Positions 1-7,102 of a stretch of DNA of 7,586 bases are shown here, one piece after another (position 1 is the first letter of the stretch; each line of letters opens with the position of its first letter). The position numbers were made by a program, and so were the translations under genes. A model generated the notes under the pieces. It saw only the letters and a program-made list of their open reading frames with translations. It made no database searches and had not been told where the DNA came from. The DNA is from Bacteroidales bacterium (lineage in GTDB: Bacteria > Bacteroidota > Bacteroidia > Bacteroidales > F082): NCBI GenBank assembly GCA_020853175.1, contig JADYZK010000325.1, positions 1-7,586 on the forward strand. The letters run 5' to 3'.

Positions 1-41
1 GCTTGCAAGCCAATGATGATAAAGTCGCGGTTTCGAATCAT
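1..41 (-). CDS. Start of a further gene, probably a glycosyltransferase (3' part off the window)
   Basis: An ATG at 41-39 opens a frame that runs to the left edge, giving the 13 residues MIRNRDFIIIGLQ plus two bases of a fourteenth codon. The pattern of basic residues, then RDFIIIGLQ (a beta strand into a short loop), resembles from memory the N-terminus of a Bacteroidota glycosyltransferase family (TuaH-like, GT-B) found in polysaccharide loci. The visible part is too short to confirm this. The gene is co-directional with the seven others and starts 33 bases after the GT4 stop, so it is probably the next member of the operon. No Shine-Dalgarno is present; the leader is almost entirely A/T. 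Confidence 0.5.
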   Translation of the reverse strand, partial: MIRNRDFIIIGLQ

Positions 42-74
42 TTTATAATCTATTAAATTCAAAAATAAACATTT

Positions 75-1214
75 CTACGTAATAGAATTATAGAGTTCGA
101 GCACTTCATGGGCCATGTTGCGCCACGAAAATTTGGCCGACTGTTCTAATCCTTTTTCAATCAAATTGTTGCGCAGTTGCTGATCAGTCATAATTTTTTT
201 CATGGCATCAACAATTTCGTCAGGCTTAAAGGGGTCAATGATAAGCGCTGCATTTCCCGACACTTCGGGCATACTCGAGGTATTGGATGTAATTACCGGT
301 ACGCCGCAACGCATGGCTTCAAGCATAGGAATTCCAAAACTCTCGCGCAATGACGGGTAGAGAAAAACATCGGCTTGCGAATAAATGGCGGGTAAATCGG
401 TGTTAACAACATAGCCTGTAAGGTGAATGTTGTTTATTAATTCTGGTGCACCAATTTCATTCAGAAGAGCCGAAAGGGCATTTTTTTCATAATCGAGCAT
501 CACCAACGTCAAGGGGATGTTACCTTCCTGCAGGTATTTGCTAAATGCTTGTAAAACTCCTTTTGTGTTTTTTTTGGGATCGGTGTTGCCTAAAAAGAAG
601 GCATATCGATCGGGTAAAGCGTATTTTTTCTTTACTCGATCGCGTTCTGCTGGGTCGGTAATAGGAACAAAATGCTCACTTACACCATTATAAATCGCCA
701 CAAGACGCTGGTCTTGTTCAGAAAACCCAAAAAATTGTTTGATTCTGTTGCGTTCAAATTTTGAAACTGTGATGATTTTTTTGCTTTTTTTCACCACGCG
801 CGGCACCACCATTCGACGATACATATTGCCCATTTTTTGGTACCAGGTACCTCCTTTTTTCAAGATGCTTACGCTTTCGAGATAGATGATATCATGCAAA
901 GTAACCACAAGAGGTATATCGCAAAAGACTGGTGCTGTGTTACTTGTGCAATGCAAGATTTCGCACCCATACTTTTTAGCTGCACGCGGAAGTGCAAATT
1001 GTTCCCAACTGGGATAAGAACCGCCAGCCAGCTCGATTATATGAAAGTTGGGCGAGGGGGTTAGGCACGAGGTGTCTTCATCGGGTTTAACAAAAATGAA
1101 ATATTCGTTGGTGGTGTCAATCGCTTGCAAATTTTTTATCAACTCGAGCGCCACCATGTCCATCCCGTGTTTCTTTACACGGAAAAGTCTTTGTCCTTCT
1201 ATTCCTATTTTCAT
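75..1214 (-). CDS. GT4 family glycosyltransferase (glycosyl transferases group 1)
   Basis: This 379-residue GT-B fold retaining glycosyltransferase is a typical length for the family. The N-terminal acceptor domain has MKIGIEGQRLF, HGMDM (16-20, in the place of the usual glycine-rich loop), TLHDIIYLE (105-113, with H107/D108) and ITVSKFERNRI (148-158). NGVSEHFVP (176-184) follows. The C-terminal donor domain has GNTDPKKN (209-216, basic residues that contact the donor phosphate) and YPSLRESFGIPMLEAMRCG, which holds the E-x7-E pair E291/E299. It ends with the usual PEVSGNAALIIDP (316-328). No membrane segment is seen; it is probably a peripheral enzyme at the cytoplasmic face. The donor is not predictable, although mannosyltransferase-like relatives are common in this family. 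The ATG is 1 base after the previous stop, and the stop is TAG. It is unrelated to the four GT2 enzymes upstream, so it adds a mechanistically different, retaining linkage. Confidence 0.92.
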   Translation of the reverse strand: MKIGIEGQRLFRVKKHGMDMVALELIKNLQAIDTTNEYFIFVKPDEDTSCLTPSPNFHIIELAGGSYPSWEQFALPRAAKKYGCEILHCTSNTAPVFCDIPLVVTLHDIIYLESVSILKKGGTWYQKMGNMYRRMVVPRVVKKSKKIITVSKFERNRIKQFFGFSEQDQRLVAIYNGVSEHFVPITDPAERDRVKKKYALPDRYAFFLGNTDPKKNTKGVLQAFSKYLQEGNIPLTLVMLDYEKNALSALLNEIGAPELINNIHLTGYVVNTDLPAIYSQADVFLYPSLRESFGIPMLEAMRCGVPVITSNTSSMPEVSGNAALIIDPFKPDEIVDAMKKIMTDQQLRNNLIEKGLEQSAKFSWRNMAHEVLELYNSIT

Positions 1215-1215
1215 G

Positions 1216-2448
1216 TTACTTTTTTGTCTGATGAAAAATATCTCGTTTTTTTATTTGAAACGCGTTATACGTATGTTTTGTATGGATAAAATTCTTGTTT
1301 GCACCCTTCACTTTTAGCAAGGATAGGAACATGAAAATGAATCCAACGGGTAAATATAACAATGCTTTTAATGTGCGCAAGCGGTAAAATTTCAAAGGAA
1401 CAGCCAAAATAAGTGCCAAGAGTGTAATTATCAGAGAGGTAAGCCATAATTTAAGCCAAATAACTAATCCAAAAAAAGTGGATAAAAGTGTCAAAATCAC
1501 CAACATTCCTAACAAAAGAATGCGTGGAGGCTGTAAATATTGAATGGCTTTGTTAAAGTACTCAAAGTTTCCGTCTTTAATGAAAGCTTGCAATGCGGGT
1601 TTAAAGTTGGTTCCAAAAAAGTGAATTTGTGCAGAGAGCCAACGACGACGTTGCTGTGAAAAAACTTTTGCATTTTGAACCTTCTCATCATACACAAAAG
1701 CGTCGGGTTGGTAGTCAATCACATATCCGTTTTTTAATAGTCTAATCTCCAACTCTTTATCAAAGCCACCCACTACTTCAACTTCTTCGATCATTTTTTT
1801 GAAAAAGTGAAATTCAAAAGCCATTGCCGAGCCAATAAGTGCTGAGGATAAACCGGCAACACGCTGGCCTTTTCGGAAAAATTGGTTGTTGATTTCTTCG
1901 CTTATTGCATCTAAAACAGCAAAAGAAGTATTCATGTTTTTTGCCACACGATGGCCTTGAACCGCAACGTATTTATTTATCAGTGAAGTGTTTATCTTTT
2001 CAAGAAAGTCGGGTGCCATGATGTTGTCTGCATCGAGAATGCAAACTGCCTCATAGGTGTTTCCATCCAGATTTTTTAGAGCATAATTGATGGCACGTGT
2101 TTTAGTACTTATTTCAAAATTAACATCATACACGATAATTGGAAGCTCTTCCAAAGCTCGTATTGTTTCAGGATCGAACTTATCGGCAATAACAACAACA
2201 TCAAACAACTCTTTTGGATAGTTTTGGTTGAGGGCTTCCATAGCCACTTCGGCAATCACTTCATCCTCACGGTAGCCCGGAATGAGTACAGCAAACCGCA
2301 ATTGTTTTCCACTGATGTTTTTTTTAACCGGCAGATTAAAAAGTGAGGCCAACGCAAAATAACAAAGATAGATGCCCGTGCCACCAAGATATGCCAAAAG
2401 AAAGATTTGAATCAGGTTCCAAATAGTTTCAAACAGTGCTGTCTCCAT
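1216..2448 (-). CDS. Membrane-anchored GT2 glycosyltransferase, synthase-like (second module copy)
   Basis: This 410-residue paralogue of the product of 4621-3392 has the same topology: an N-terminal hydrophobic segment (about 10-37), a GT2 domain, LQPPRI (315-320), and three C-terminal hydrophobic segments (about 320-340, 343-360, 369-378 onward). Motifs are IPGYRED (56-62), IAD (D89), LDADNIM (138-144, D139/D141), GGFD (227-230), QQRRRW (265-270) and the tail FIHTKH (387-392). The acidic pair before KE-x-E-x-RLL is FD here, against ED in the paralogue; the aspartate presumed catalytic is kept. The C-terminal tail is longer and basic. It is probably an integral inner-membrane glycosyltransferase with a different acceptor or donor from its sister, which is inference. 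The ATG sits 2 bases after the upstream stop with no Shine-Dalgarno, and its TAA is followed after one base by the next ATG. Confidence 0.88.
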   Translation of the reverse strand: METALFETIWNLIQIFLLAYLGGTGIYLCYFALASLFNLPVKKNISGKQLRFAVLIPGYREDEVIAEVAMEALNQNYPKELFDVVVIADKFDPETIRALEELPIIVYDVNFEISTKTRAINYALKNLDGNTYEAVCILDADNIMAPDFLEKINTSLINKYVAVQGHRVAKNMNTSFAVLDAISEEINNQFFRKGQRVAGLSSALIGSAMAFEFHFFKKMIEEVEVVGGFDKELEIRLLKNGYVIDYQPDAFVYDEKVQNAKVFSQQRRRWLSAQIHFFGTNFKPALQAFIKDGNFEYFNKAIQYLQPPRILLLGMLVILTLLSTFFGLVIWLKLWLTSLIITLLALILAVPLKFYRLRTLKALLYLPVGFIFMFLSLLKVKGANKNFIHTKHTYNAFQIKKRDIFHQTKK

Positions 2449-2450
2449 TT

Positions 2451-3377
2451 TTATAGCATTGGGTTTTCGTAAATCTCGGGGTCGAAAAGGTGCAAAACAT
2501 GCCAGCCAATGGCCCTGTAATATGCATAGAAGGCTTTGAAGTTTCCTTTCAAAAGGTATTGAATGGCGTTTTTGGGTATGGCAACGAACAACTGATAAAA
2601 TAATGCTTTGTAGAAAAGGCTTCCGTTAACATTTCTACGCATGAAAATCAAGCGGTTGCGTGTGAGATAATAAATTTTGAGGGTGCTGAGCTTGCCCGTT
2701 GAAATGGATTCCTTATGTAAAACATGTGAATCATGCACAAAATATATTTTGTAGCCAGCGGCTTTGATTCTTTCGCACCAGTCGGCTTCTTCATAGTAAA
2801 GGAAGAAAATATACGACATCAATCCCACTTTTTTTACCACTTCCATCGGCACCATCATGGCTGCTCCATGAGCGTAGTAGGTTTCGCGGTCGCTGCTGAA
2901 TTGTCCTTTGTCAACTTCACGAAATCCGATAGCGAAATTGCGCATGGTGAGGTAGTTCATTGGCGTGAAACCGGCATATTGAATGGTGTCGGGCTGAAAA
3001 AAATATTTTATTTTAGGGCTTACCGCACCAGCTTGAGGGTTATTCATCAGCTTGTTAACCAGCGGTTCTAAAAAGTTGGCAGGCACTTCAATGTCATTGT
3101 TGATGAGCAAAACATATTGACCGCGAGCGCGCATCAGGCCAAAATTGTTGCCTGCCGCGAAGCCATAATTGATGGGGTTTTCAACCAAAATAATATTGGG
3201 AAACCGTTCTTTGATGATATTTGGACTTTCGGTAGGGGAGGCATTGTCAATCACAATGACCTCGAAGTTGGGATAAGTGATGTTATGCAATGATGCAATA
3301 AGACGGCATGAAACTTCAGCTTGGTTGTAGTTTACAGTGATGATAGATACAAACGGATATTTGTCTTTTTCTGTCAT
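2451..3377 (-). CDS. GT2 family glycosyltransferase, soluble (second module copy)
   Basis: This 308-residue GT-A glycosyltransferase has the same architecture as the product of 5587-4637. Landmarks are VSIITVNYNQ (10-19), VIDNASPTE (42-50), NND (93-95), GAAMMVP (171-177), FFLYYEEADWCERIKAAGY (191-209, with E196/E197/D199) and LHKESIST (220-227). All motifs expected for nucleotide-sugar and metal binding are present, so it looks functional. It differs from its paralogue by a shorter N-terminus, a different segment after HKESIST, and a C-terminus ending FDPEIYENPML. The inferred role is cytoplasmic-face transfer of one sugar to the growing lipid-linked unit, with donor and acceptor unknown. The ATG is 14 bases after the preceding stop. 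Just upstream is GCGGA, the nearest thing to a ribosome-binding site in the window. An ATG 7 bases further upstream is out of frame. The TAA stop is 2 bases before the next start, which suggests translational coupling. Confidence 0.9.
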   Translation of the reverse strand: MTEKDKYPFVSIITVNYNQAEVSCRLIASLHNITYPNFEVIVIDNASPTESPNIIKERFPNIILVENPINYGFAAGNNFGLMRARGQYVLLINNDIEVPANFLEPLVNKLMNNPQAGAVSPKIKYFFQPDTIQYAGFTPMNYLTMRNFAIGFREVDKGQFSSDRETYYAHGAAMMVPMEVVKKVGLMSYIFFLYYEEADWCERIKAAGYKIYFVHDSHVLHKESISTGKLSTLKIYYLTRNRLIFMRRNVNGSLFYKALFYQLFVAIPKNAIQYLLKGNFKAFYAYYRAIGWHVLHLFDPEIYENPML

Positions 3378-3391
3378 TCCGCATGTTTGTT

Positions 3392-4621
3392 TTATTCTTT
3401 CAGGTGTTTTTTTGTAGGTTTTTCGGTGTGCTCGTGGGTGGTATGGATAAAACGCTTTGAGGCTCCCTTAACTTTGAGTAAACTTTTAAACATCAACAAA
3501 AAACCCATCGGTAAAGAAAACATCGCCAACAAAGTTTTTGTGTTGTGAAATTTTCGTGGCGTCGAAATCATCAAGGTAAGGAGTGTAATAATCAGTAAAC
3601 CGATCCAATATGTAAATGTGATATCTATTTTAAGGGTGGAGTTTGTTTCGTTACTAAAAACAAAACTCAAAATAGAAAAGATAATCAGTAATCCTAAAAG
3701 TAAAATTCGAGGTGGCTGAATCATTTGAATAACTTTATCAAAATAATCTACATTTCCATATCTCAGAAAATTCCAAAGGCCATCAAAAAAGTATTTTCTA
3801 AAAAATTCGAGCTGTGCAGCAATCCATCTTCGTCTTTGGTTTACAAAAACGTCTTTTTTTGATGTTTTTTCATCATAGATATGAGCTTCTTCAAGGTATT
3901 CGATTTTGTATCCCGATTTGAGTAGCCTCATTTCTACCTCTTTATCTTCTCCCACCGAATCAACTGTTAACATCGTTCGTTTGAAAAGCGCATAATCAAT
4001 TCCCATTCCTGAGCCTATAAGTGCCGACGACAAACCAAGCACTCTGTGGCCTTTACGGAAAATTTTATTGTTAATTTCTTCGCTCACGGCATCGAGAATA
4101 GCAAAGTCGGTATTTGTGTTTTTTGCCGTACGATGTCCTTGCACAGCTTGAAAACCTTGGTTGAATGCTTCATTAATTTTTTTCAGCACATCGTGATCCA
4201 TAATGTTGTCGGCATCCAAAATTAAAGCCACATCGTAATCATCACCAATCACTTGCATACATTTATTCAAGGCTTTTGATTTCTTACTGATCTCAAAAGT
4301 AACCTCCACCACACGCACTGGAATTGCTCTCAAGGCTGCTAAGGTTTCAGGTTTAAATGAATCGGCAATTACAATTACTTCGTAAAGATGTGAAGGATAG
4401 TCTTGTATGAGTGCATCGGTGGCAACATCAACAATTACATTGTCTTCTTTATAACCGGGAATGAGCACAGCAAATTTCCTTTGACGGTTTTCAGTTGTTT
4501 GTTTTTTAGGCTGAGGAAAAAGAGACGCCAAACCAAAAATGGCAATATACAGGGTTGCCAAACCGAGATAAACAAACAAAATCAATTGTAAAATTTCAAC
4601 AAAAAGAATGAAGTAGTTCAT
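3392..4621 (-). CDS. Membrane-anchored GT2 glycosyltransferase, synthase-like (first module copy)
   Basis: This 409-residue protein has a long N-terminal hydrophobic segment (about 4-35), a cytosolic GT2 catalytic domain, an interface stretch ending in IQPPRI (301-306), and three C-terminal hydrophobic segments (about 307-330, 338-359, 367-388). Catalytic landmarks are IPGYKED (54-60), IAD (D87), LDADNIM (135-141, DxD D136/D138), GED (224-226) and NQRRRW (261-266). This D, DxD, ED, QxxRW set is the signature of cellulose, hyaluronan and poly-GlcNAc synthase-type GT2 enzymes (BcsA, HasA, PgaC), though many single-addition membrane GT2 enzymes share it. The basic tail holds FIHTTH (391-396). 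It is probably an integral inner-membrane transferase; whether it is processive is unknown. It is paralogous to the gene at 2448-1216 (about half identical by eye). The ATG start is 15 bases after the upstream stop, with only a weak GGATGA-like element in the leader. Confidence 0.88.
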   Translation of the reverse strand: MNYFILFVEILQLILFVYLGLATLYIAIFGLASLFPQPKKQTTENRQRKFAVLIPGYKEDNVIVDVATDALIQDYPSHLYEVIVIADSFKPETLAALRAIPVRVVEVTFEISKKSKALNKCMQVIGDDYDVALILDADNIMDHDVLKKINEAFNQGFQAVQGHRTAKNTNTDFAILDAVSEEINNKIFRKGHRVLGLSSALIGSGMGIDYALFKRTMLTVDSVGEDKEVEMRLLKSGYKIEYLEEAHIYDEKTSKKDVFVNQRRRWIAAQLEFFRKYFFDGLWNFLRYGNVDYFDKVIQMIQPPRILLLGLLIIFSILSFVFSNETNSTLKIDITFTYWIGLLIITLLTLMISTPRKFHNTKTLLAMFSLPMGFLLMFKSLLKVKGASKRFIHTTHEHTEKPTKKHLKE

Positions 4622-4636
4622 ATTATCGTCATCCGT

Positions 4637-5587
4637 TTAGGTATAAATATTTCTTTTTGTGTGAGTGATGTTCCAGTACATGGCTTTAAAAATAGCTTTT
4701 GCCAGATCGCTTCTTCCTTTTATAAGATAGCTTAAAGCCGTTTTTGGCATTGCAATACCCATTAGATAGACTTGACTAAGCAAGTAGTTGATGCCAAAAG
4801 TGTTGCGACGGGCATAAAGCAAACGACCACGGTGCAGATAAAAAACTTGAAAAGGACTTTCTTTAACTGTCGAAATGGATTCTTTGTGCAGAACCAAGGA
4901 TTGGCCGCAGTAATAAATTTTATATCCTGCTCTTTTGATGCGTTCTGCCCAATCATGCTCTTCGTAATACAAAAAGAAAACCTCTGTCATCATTCCAACT
5001 TTCTCAATAACCTCCGTAGGAACAAGCATCGCGGCACCAAAAATGGAACCTGTTTCGCAGCAATAATCGTACTGTCCGGTATCTTTTTCACCAAATCCGA
5101 TTGCTGTATTTCTAATGGTTAGTGGACTAAGTGGCGTAAATCCGGCAAACTGAAAAGTATTTGGGGTGTGAAAAAAATGAATTTTCGGACTTACCATTCC
5201 AACATTGTCATTGTCTTCCAAAACTTTTACCAACGGTTCAAGAAATGATTTCTCCACCTCTGTGTCGTTGTTGATAAAAAGCATGTATTTACCTTTAGCC
5301 AGCTTTACGGCAACATTGTTTCCACCGGCAAAGCCTAAATTTTTCCCGGTGAGAATGAGGTTCACCTCGGGATATTGTTCTTTGATAATTTCCGGTTTAT
5401 CGTTAGGTGAACCGTTGTCAACAACAAAAATTTCAAGATTAGGATAAGTGCATTTTCGCAACGATGCAAGAAAATCAAGGGTTACCGCACTTTGGTTGTA
5501 ATTCACCGTAATAATAGAAACCAGTGGATAGGTATTTTCTAACGAAGAAGTGCTCGTGTTGGGAGTGGCATCTTTAGTAACATTCAT
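4637..5587 (-). CDS. GT2 family glycosyltransferase, soluble (first module copy)
   Basis: This 316-residue GT-A fold inverting glycosyltransferase resembles the rhamnosyltransferase-like COG1216/WcaA group. A Ser/Thr/Asn-rich N-terminus of about 20 residues precedes VSIITVNYNQ (23-32). Nucleotide-binding VVDNGSPND (55-63) follows, then the DxD-equivalent NND (106-108). GAAMLVP (184-190) and FFLYYEEHDWAERIKRAGY (204-222) come next; D212 is the candidate catalytic base region. LHKESIST is at 233-240. There is no clear transmembrane helix, so the protein probably acts at the cytoplasmic face of the inner membrane, adding a sugar from a nucleotide donor to the lipid-linked glycan. The sugar cannot be predicted. 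About half of its residues match the product of 3377-2451 by eye, and the N-terminal extension is about 13 residues longer. The ATG start lies 2 bases after the Wzy-like stop, behind an A-rich leader with no Shine-Dalgarno. Confidence 0.9.
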   Translation of the reverse strand: MNVTKDATPNTSTSSLENTYPLVSIITVNYNQSAVTLDFLASLRKCTYPNLEIFVVDNGSPNDKPEIIKEQYPEVNLILTGKNLGFAGGNNVAVKLAKGKYMLFINNDTEVEKSFLEPLVKVLEDNDNVGMVSPKIHFFHTPNTFQFAGFTPLSPLTIRNTAIGFGEKDTGQYDYCCETGSIFGAAMLVPTEVIEKVGMMTEVFFLYYEEHDWAERIKRAGYKIYYCGQSLVLHKESISTVKESPFQVFYLHRGRLLYARRNTFGINYLLSQVYLMGIAMPKTALSYLIKGRSDLAKAIFKAMYWNITHTKRNIYT

Positions 5588-5589
5588 TT

Positions 5590-7083
5590 TTACGTTTTAT
5601 TTTTTAACGACCAAGGCTGAAGTCCATTGTTGACTAAGTAGGTGTATTCGCGATCGAGCTGCTGGCTCATAAAAATGAACGCCCAACTCACATAAATTAA
5701 AATACCTGTCGGCATTTGACCTAAAACACCATTTCCGTAACTTGCCCCCATGATTCCGGTGAATCCTGCCATGAGGGCGGCAACAACGCCGCGCAATTCA
5801 GGTTGCTGCACCCTAAACATGATGATATAACCTCCTTTAATAAGGATGTATGATAAGATAAATAGATGCAGTATCAGTCCAACGATGCCTTGTTCGGCCC
5901 AAATTTGTACATACCAACTATCAGTAGCAATTTGTGAAAGAAAACCTTGCGGCGAAAAACGTTTTCCCCAGTCGCCCGCACTTCCAATGCCGCCTCCAAA
6001 GGGTTTCCCGTTGAGATAGACACTCAAAATTTGTCGGTTTTCGAGCCTCACCAAATACGATTGATCTTCTTCGGGCTTGAATGCGGTACGCATCCGTCGA
6101 ATTTGTGAATTTCCTTGTCCTATATAAGTATAGGTGAAAAAAGCATACACCAAAGCCAGCACAATGGCACCTACAAAGAATGCCTTAAAGTTTTTTCGCA
6201 ACAAAATGTAGGTCGAACCACCGACCATTGGAACGATCATTGCCCCACGTGTACCGGAAATCATCATTCCCCAAAGCCCAAAAACTCCCATGATAATAAA
6301 AAACACCTTGTTGTGGGTTCCTTTGATGTTGGTAGCTACCAACAATCCTACTACACCAGCGGCTCCCTGAGCAGCTCCAAACTGTCCGGCATCGCTAAAA
6401 AACGAAAATACGCGCAACTCGCCAAACAAAATATGGGTAACGGCACCCACGGTATCTAACCAAAACTGCTCGGCTGAATCGGGTCCAAGATACAATTGCT
6501 GAAGTCCTTTTAATGTGCCCAAAATGGAAAAAATTCCCCATAGGTAAAGAAAAATGTACAAATAACGCAACCGGTTAAACCCCAGCACTGCCAAAGGGAT
6601 AAGCAACAACATGTACACAGAAATACCACGCATGGCATAAAACCAAGCTGTGCGGCTCAATGCCTCAGGATTAAAGAGCTGTAACATACTGAAGACAAAC
6701 CACATCACTGCCAAATACACCAAATCGCGGTTGAGTTGCTCCCAGTTCACTTTTTCATAAAAATAACGGAAGAAAACAGCAATATAAGTTAACACCAAAA
6801 TGCCATCAACAGATAGCCCAAAGGGTACGTTGCGGATGTAACGGGTGAGTCCAATGGCAATAAAACCTAAAATCACAACAGTGTAAATTCCCACCCGCGG
6901 ATTACCAAGAAAGCGGTTAAAATAGATGATGGCAGGAAAAAGTGCTAAAAGCGCCATAGCAATGACGAATCCTCCCTTGGCAATGATAACGCCCAAAGCA
7001 ATCGCGATAACGACCAAAAGCAGGATCATTACCGGATGTTGAAGCTTTTCCGAGCCGGTCTTATCTTTCAACGAAGAAAACAT
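5590..7083 (-). CDS. Wzy-like polysaccharide polymerase / O-antigen ligase family protein
   Basis: This is a 497-residue polytopic membrane protein with roughly 12-14 hydrophobic segments between residues 16 and 475. Family-like landmarks are RVFSFFSDAGQFG (224-236), SGTRGAM (276-282) before a helix, and a long hydrophilic loop from about 321 to 394. That loop carries PFGGGIGSAGDWG (361-373) and leads into TDSWYVQIWAEQGIVGL (387-403). A large extracytoplasmic loop with a glycine-rich segment, then D-S/T-x-Y-x-x-x-x-x-E-x-G, is typical of the O-antigen ligase/polymerase (Wzy_C-like) family. Wzy polymerises lipid-linked repeat units and WaaL transfers glycan to lipid A or protein; sequence alone does not separate them. 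The position directly after a flippase and before glycosyltransferases favours Wzy. The ATG start is 19 bases after the flippase stop, and the leader (TTAATGCAAAATGTAAAGT) has no Shine-Dalgarno. The TAA stop is 2 bases before the next gene, which suggests translational coupling. Confidence 0.85.
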   Translation of the reverse strand: MFSSLKDKTGSEKLQHPVMILLLVVIAIALGVIIAKGGFVIAMALLALFPAIIYFNRFLGNPRVGIYTVVILGFIAIGLTRYIRNVPFGLSVDGILVLTYIAVFFRYFYEKVNWEQLNRDLVYLAVMWFVFSMLQLFNPEALSRTAWFYAMRGISVYMLLLIPLAVLGFNRLRYLYIFLYLWGIFSILGTLKGLQQLYLGPDSAEQFWLDTVGAVTHILFGELRVFSFFSDAGQFGAAQGAAGVVGLLVATNIKGTHNKVFFIIMGVFGLWGMMISGTRGAMIVPMVGGSTYILLRKNFKAFFVGAIVLALVYAFFTYTYIGQGNSQIRRMRTAFKPEEDQSYLVRLENRQILSVYLNGKPFGGGIGSAGDWGKRFSPQGFLSQIATDSWYVQIWAEQGIVGLILHLFILSYILIKGGYIIMFRVQQPELRGVVAALMAGFTGIMGASYGNGVLGQMPTGILIYVSWAFIFMSQQLDREYTYLVNNGLQPWSLKNKT

Positions 7084-7102
7084 ACTTTACATTTTGCATT
7101 AA

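Larger units (their letters stand above)
1216..3377 (-). repeat. Duplicated two-gene glycosyltransferase module, copy 2
   Basis: This is the second unit of the tandem pair, 14 bases after copy 1. The soluble and membrane GT2 genes are 2 bases apart here, against 15 bases in copy 1. Both genes are intact with complete motif sets, so neither copy looks like a decaying duplicate. Confidence 0.75.
3392..5587 (-). repeat. Duplicated two-gene glycosyltransferase module, copy 1
   Basis: This 2.2 kb unit holds a soluble GT2 gene followed by a membrane GT2 gene, 15 bases apart. Both proteins are collinear paralogues of the pair at 3377-1216, with matching lengths (316/308 and 409/410 residues) and the same motif order. 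The similarity is strong at protein level but patchy at DNA level; for example the stretch around 4873-4895 matches that around 2700-2722 only with several substitutions. The duplication is therefore old rather than an assembly artefact or a recent recombination. Confidence 0.75.

Noticed and set aside
1..10. Perfect 10-base palindrome GCTTGCAAGC at the window edge
   Set aside because: It falls within the coding start of the leftmost gene, is short, and has no second copy or associated structure.
60..67. TATTTTTG on the minus strand, matching the Bacteroidota -7 element TAnnTTTG, just ahead of the start at 41
   Set aside because: No TTTG -33 element is present about 20 bases upstream, and the gap is so A/T-rich that a chance match is likely.
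568..575. Run of eight T (eight A on the coding strand) in the GT4 gene, a possible slippage site
   Set aside because: It encodes the conserved Pro-Lys-Lys-Asn donor-site motif, and the frame continues correctly through the rest of the family's motifs.
839..851. GGTACC repeated either side of one base, a palindrome-like site
   Set aside because: It encodes Gly-Thr-Trp-Tyr-Gln within the GT4 gene and has no partner elsewhere; it is probably chance.
2733..3071. Open frame on the plus strand, antisense to the soluble GT2 gene
   Set aside because: It has no recognisable domain, lies opposite strongly conserved GT2 motifs, and similar antisense frames occur opposite the other genes (for example 4772-5122, 6115-6459, 837-1064).
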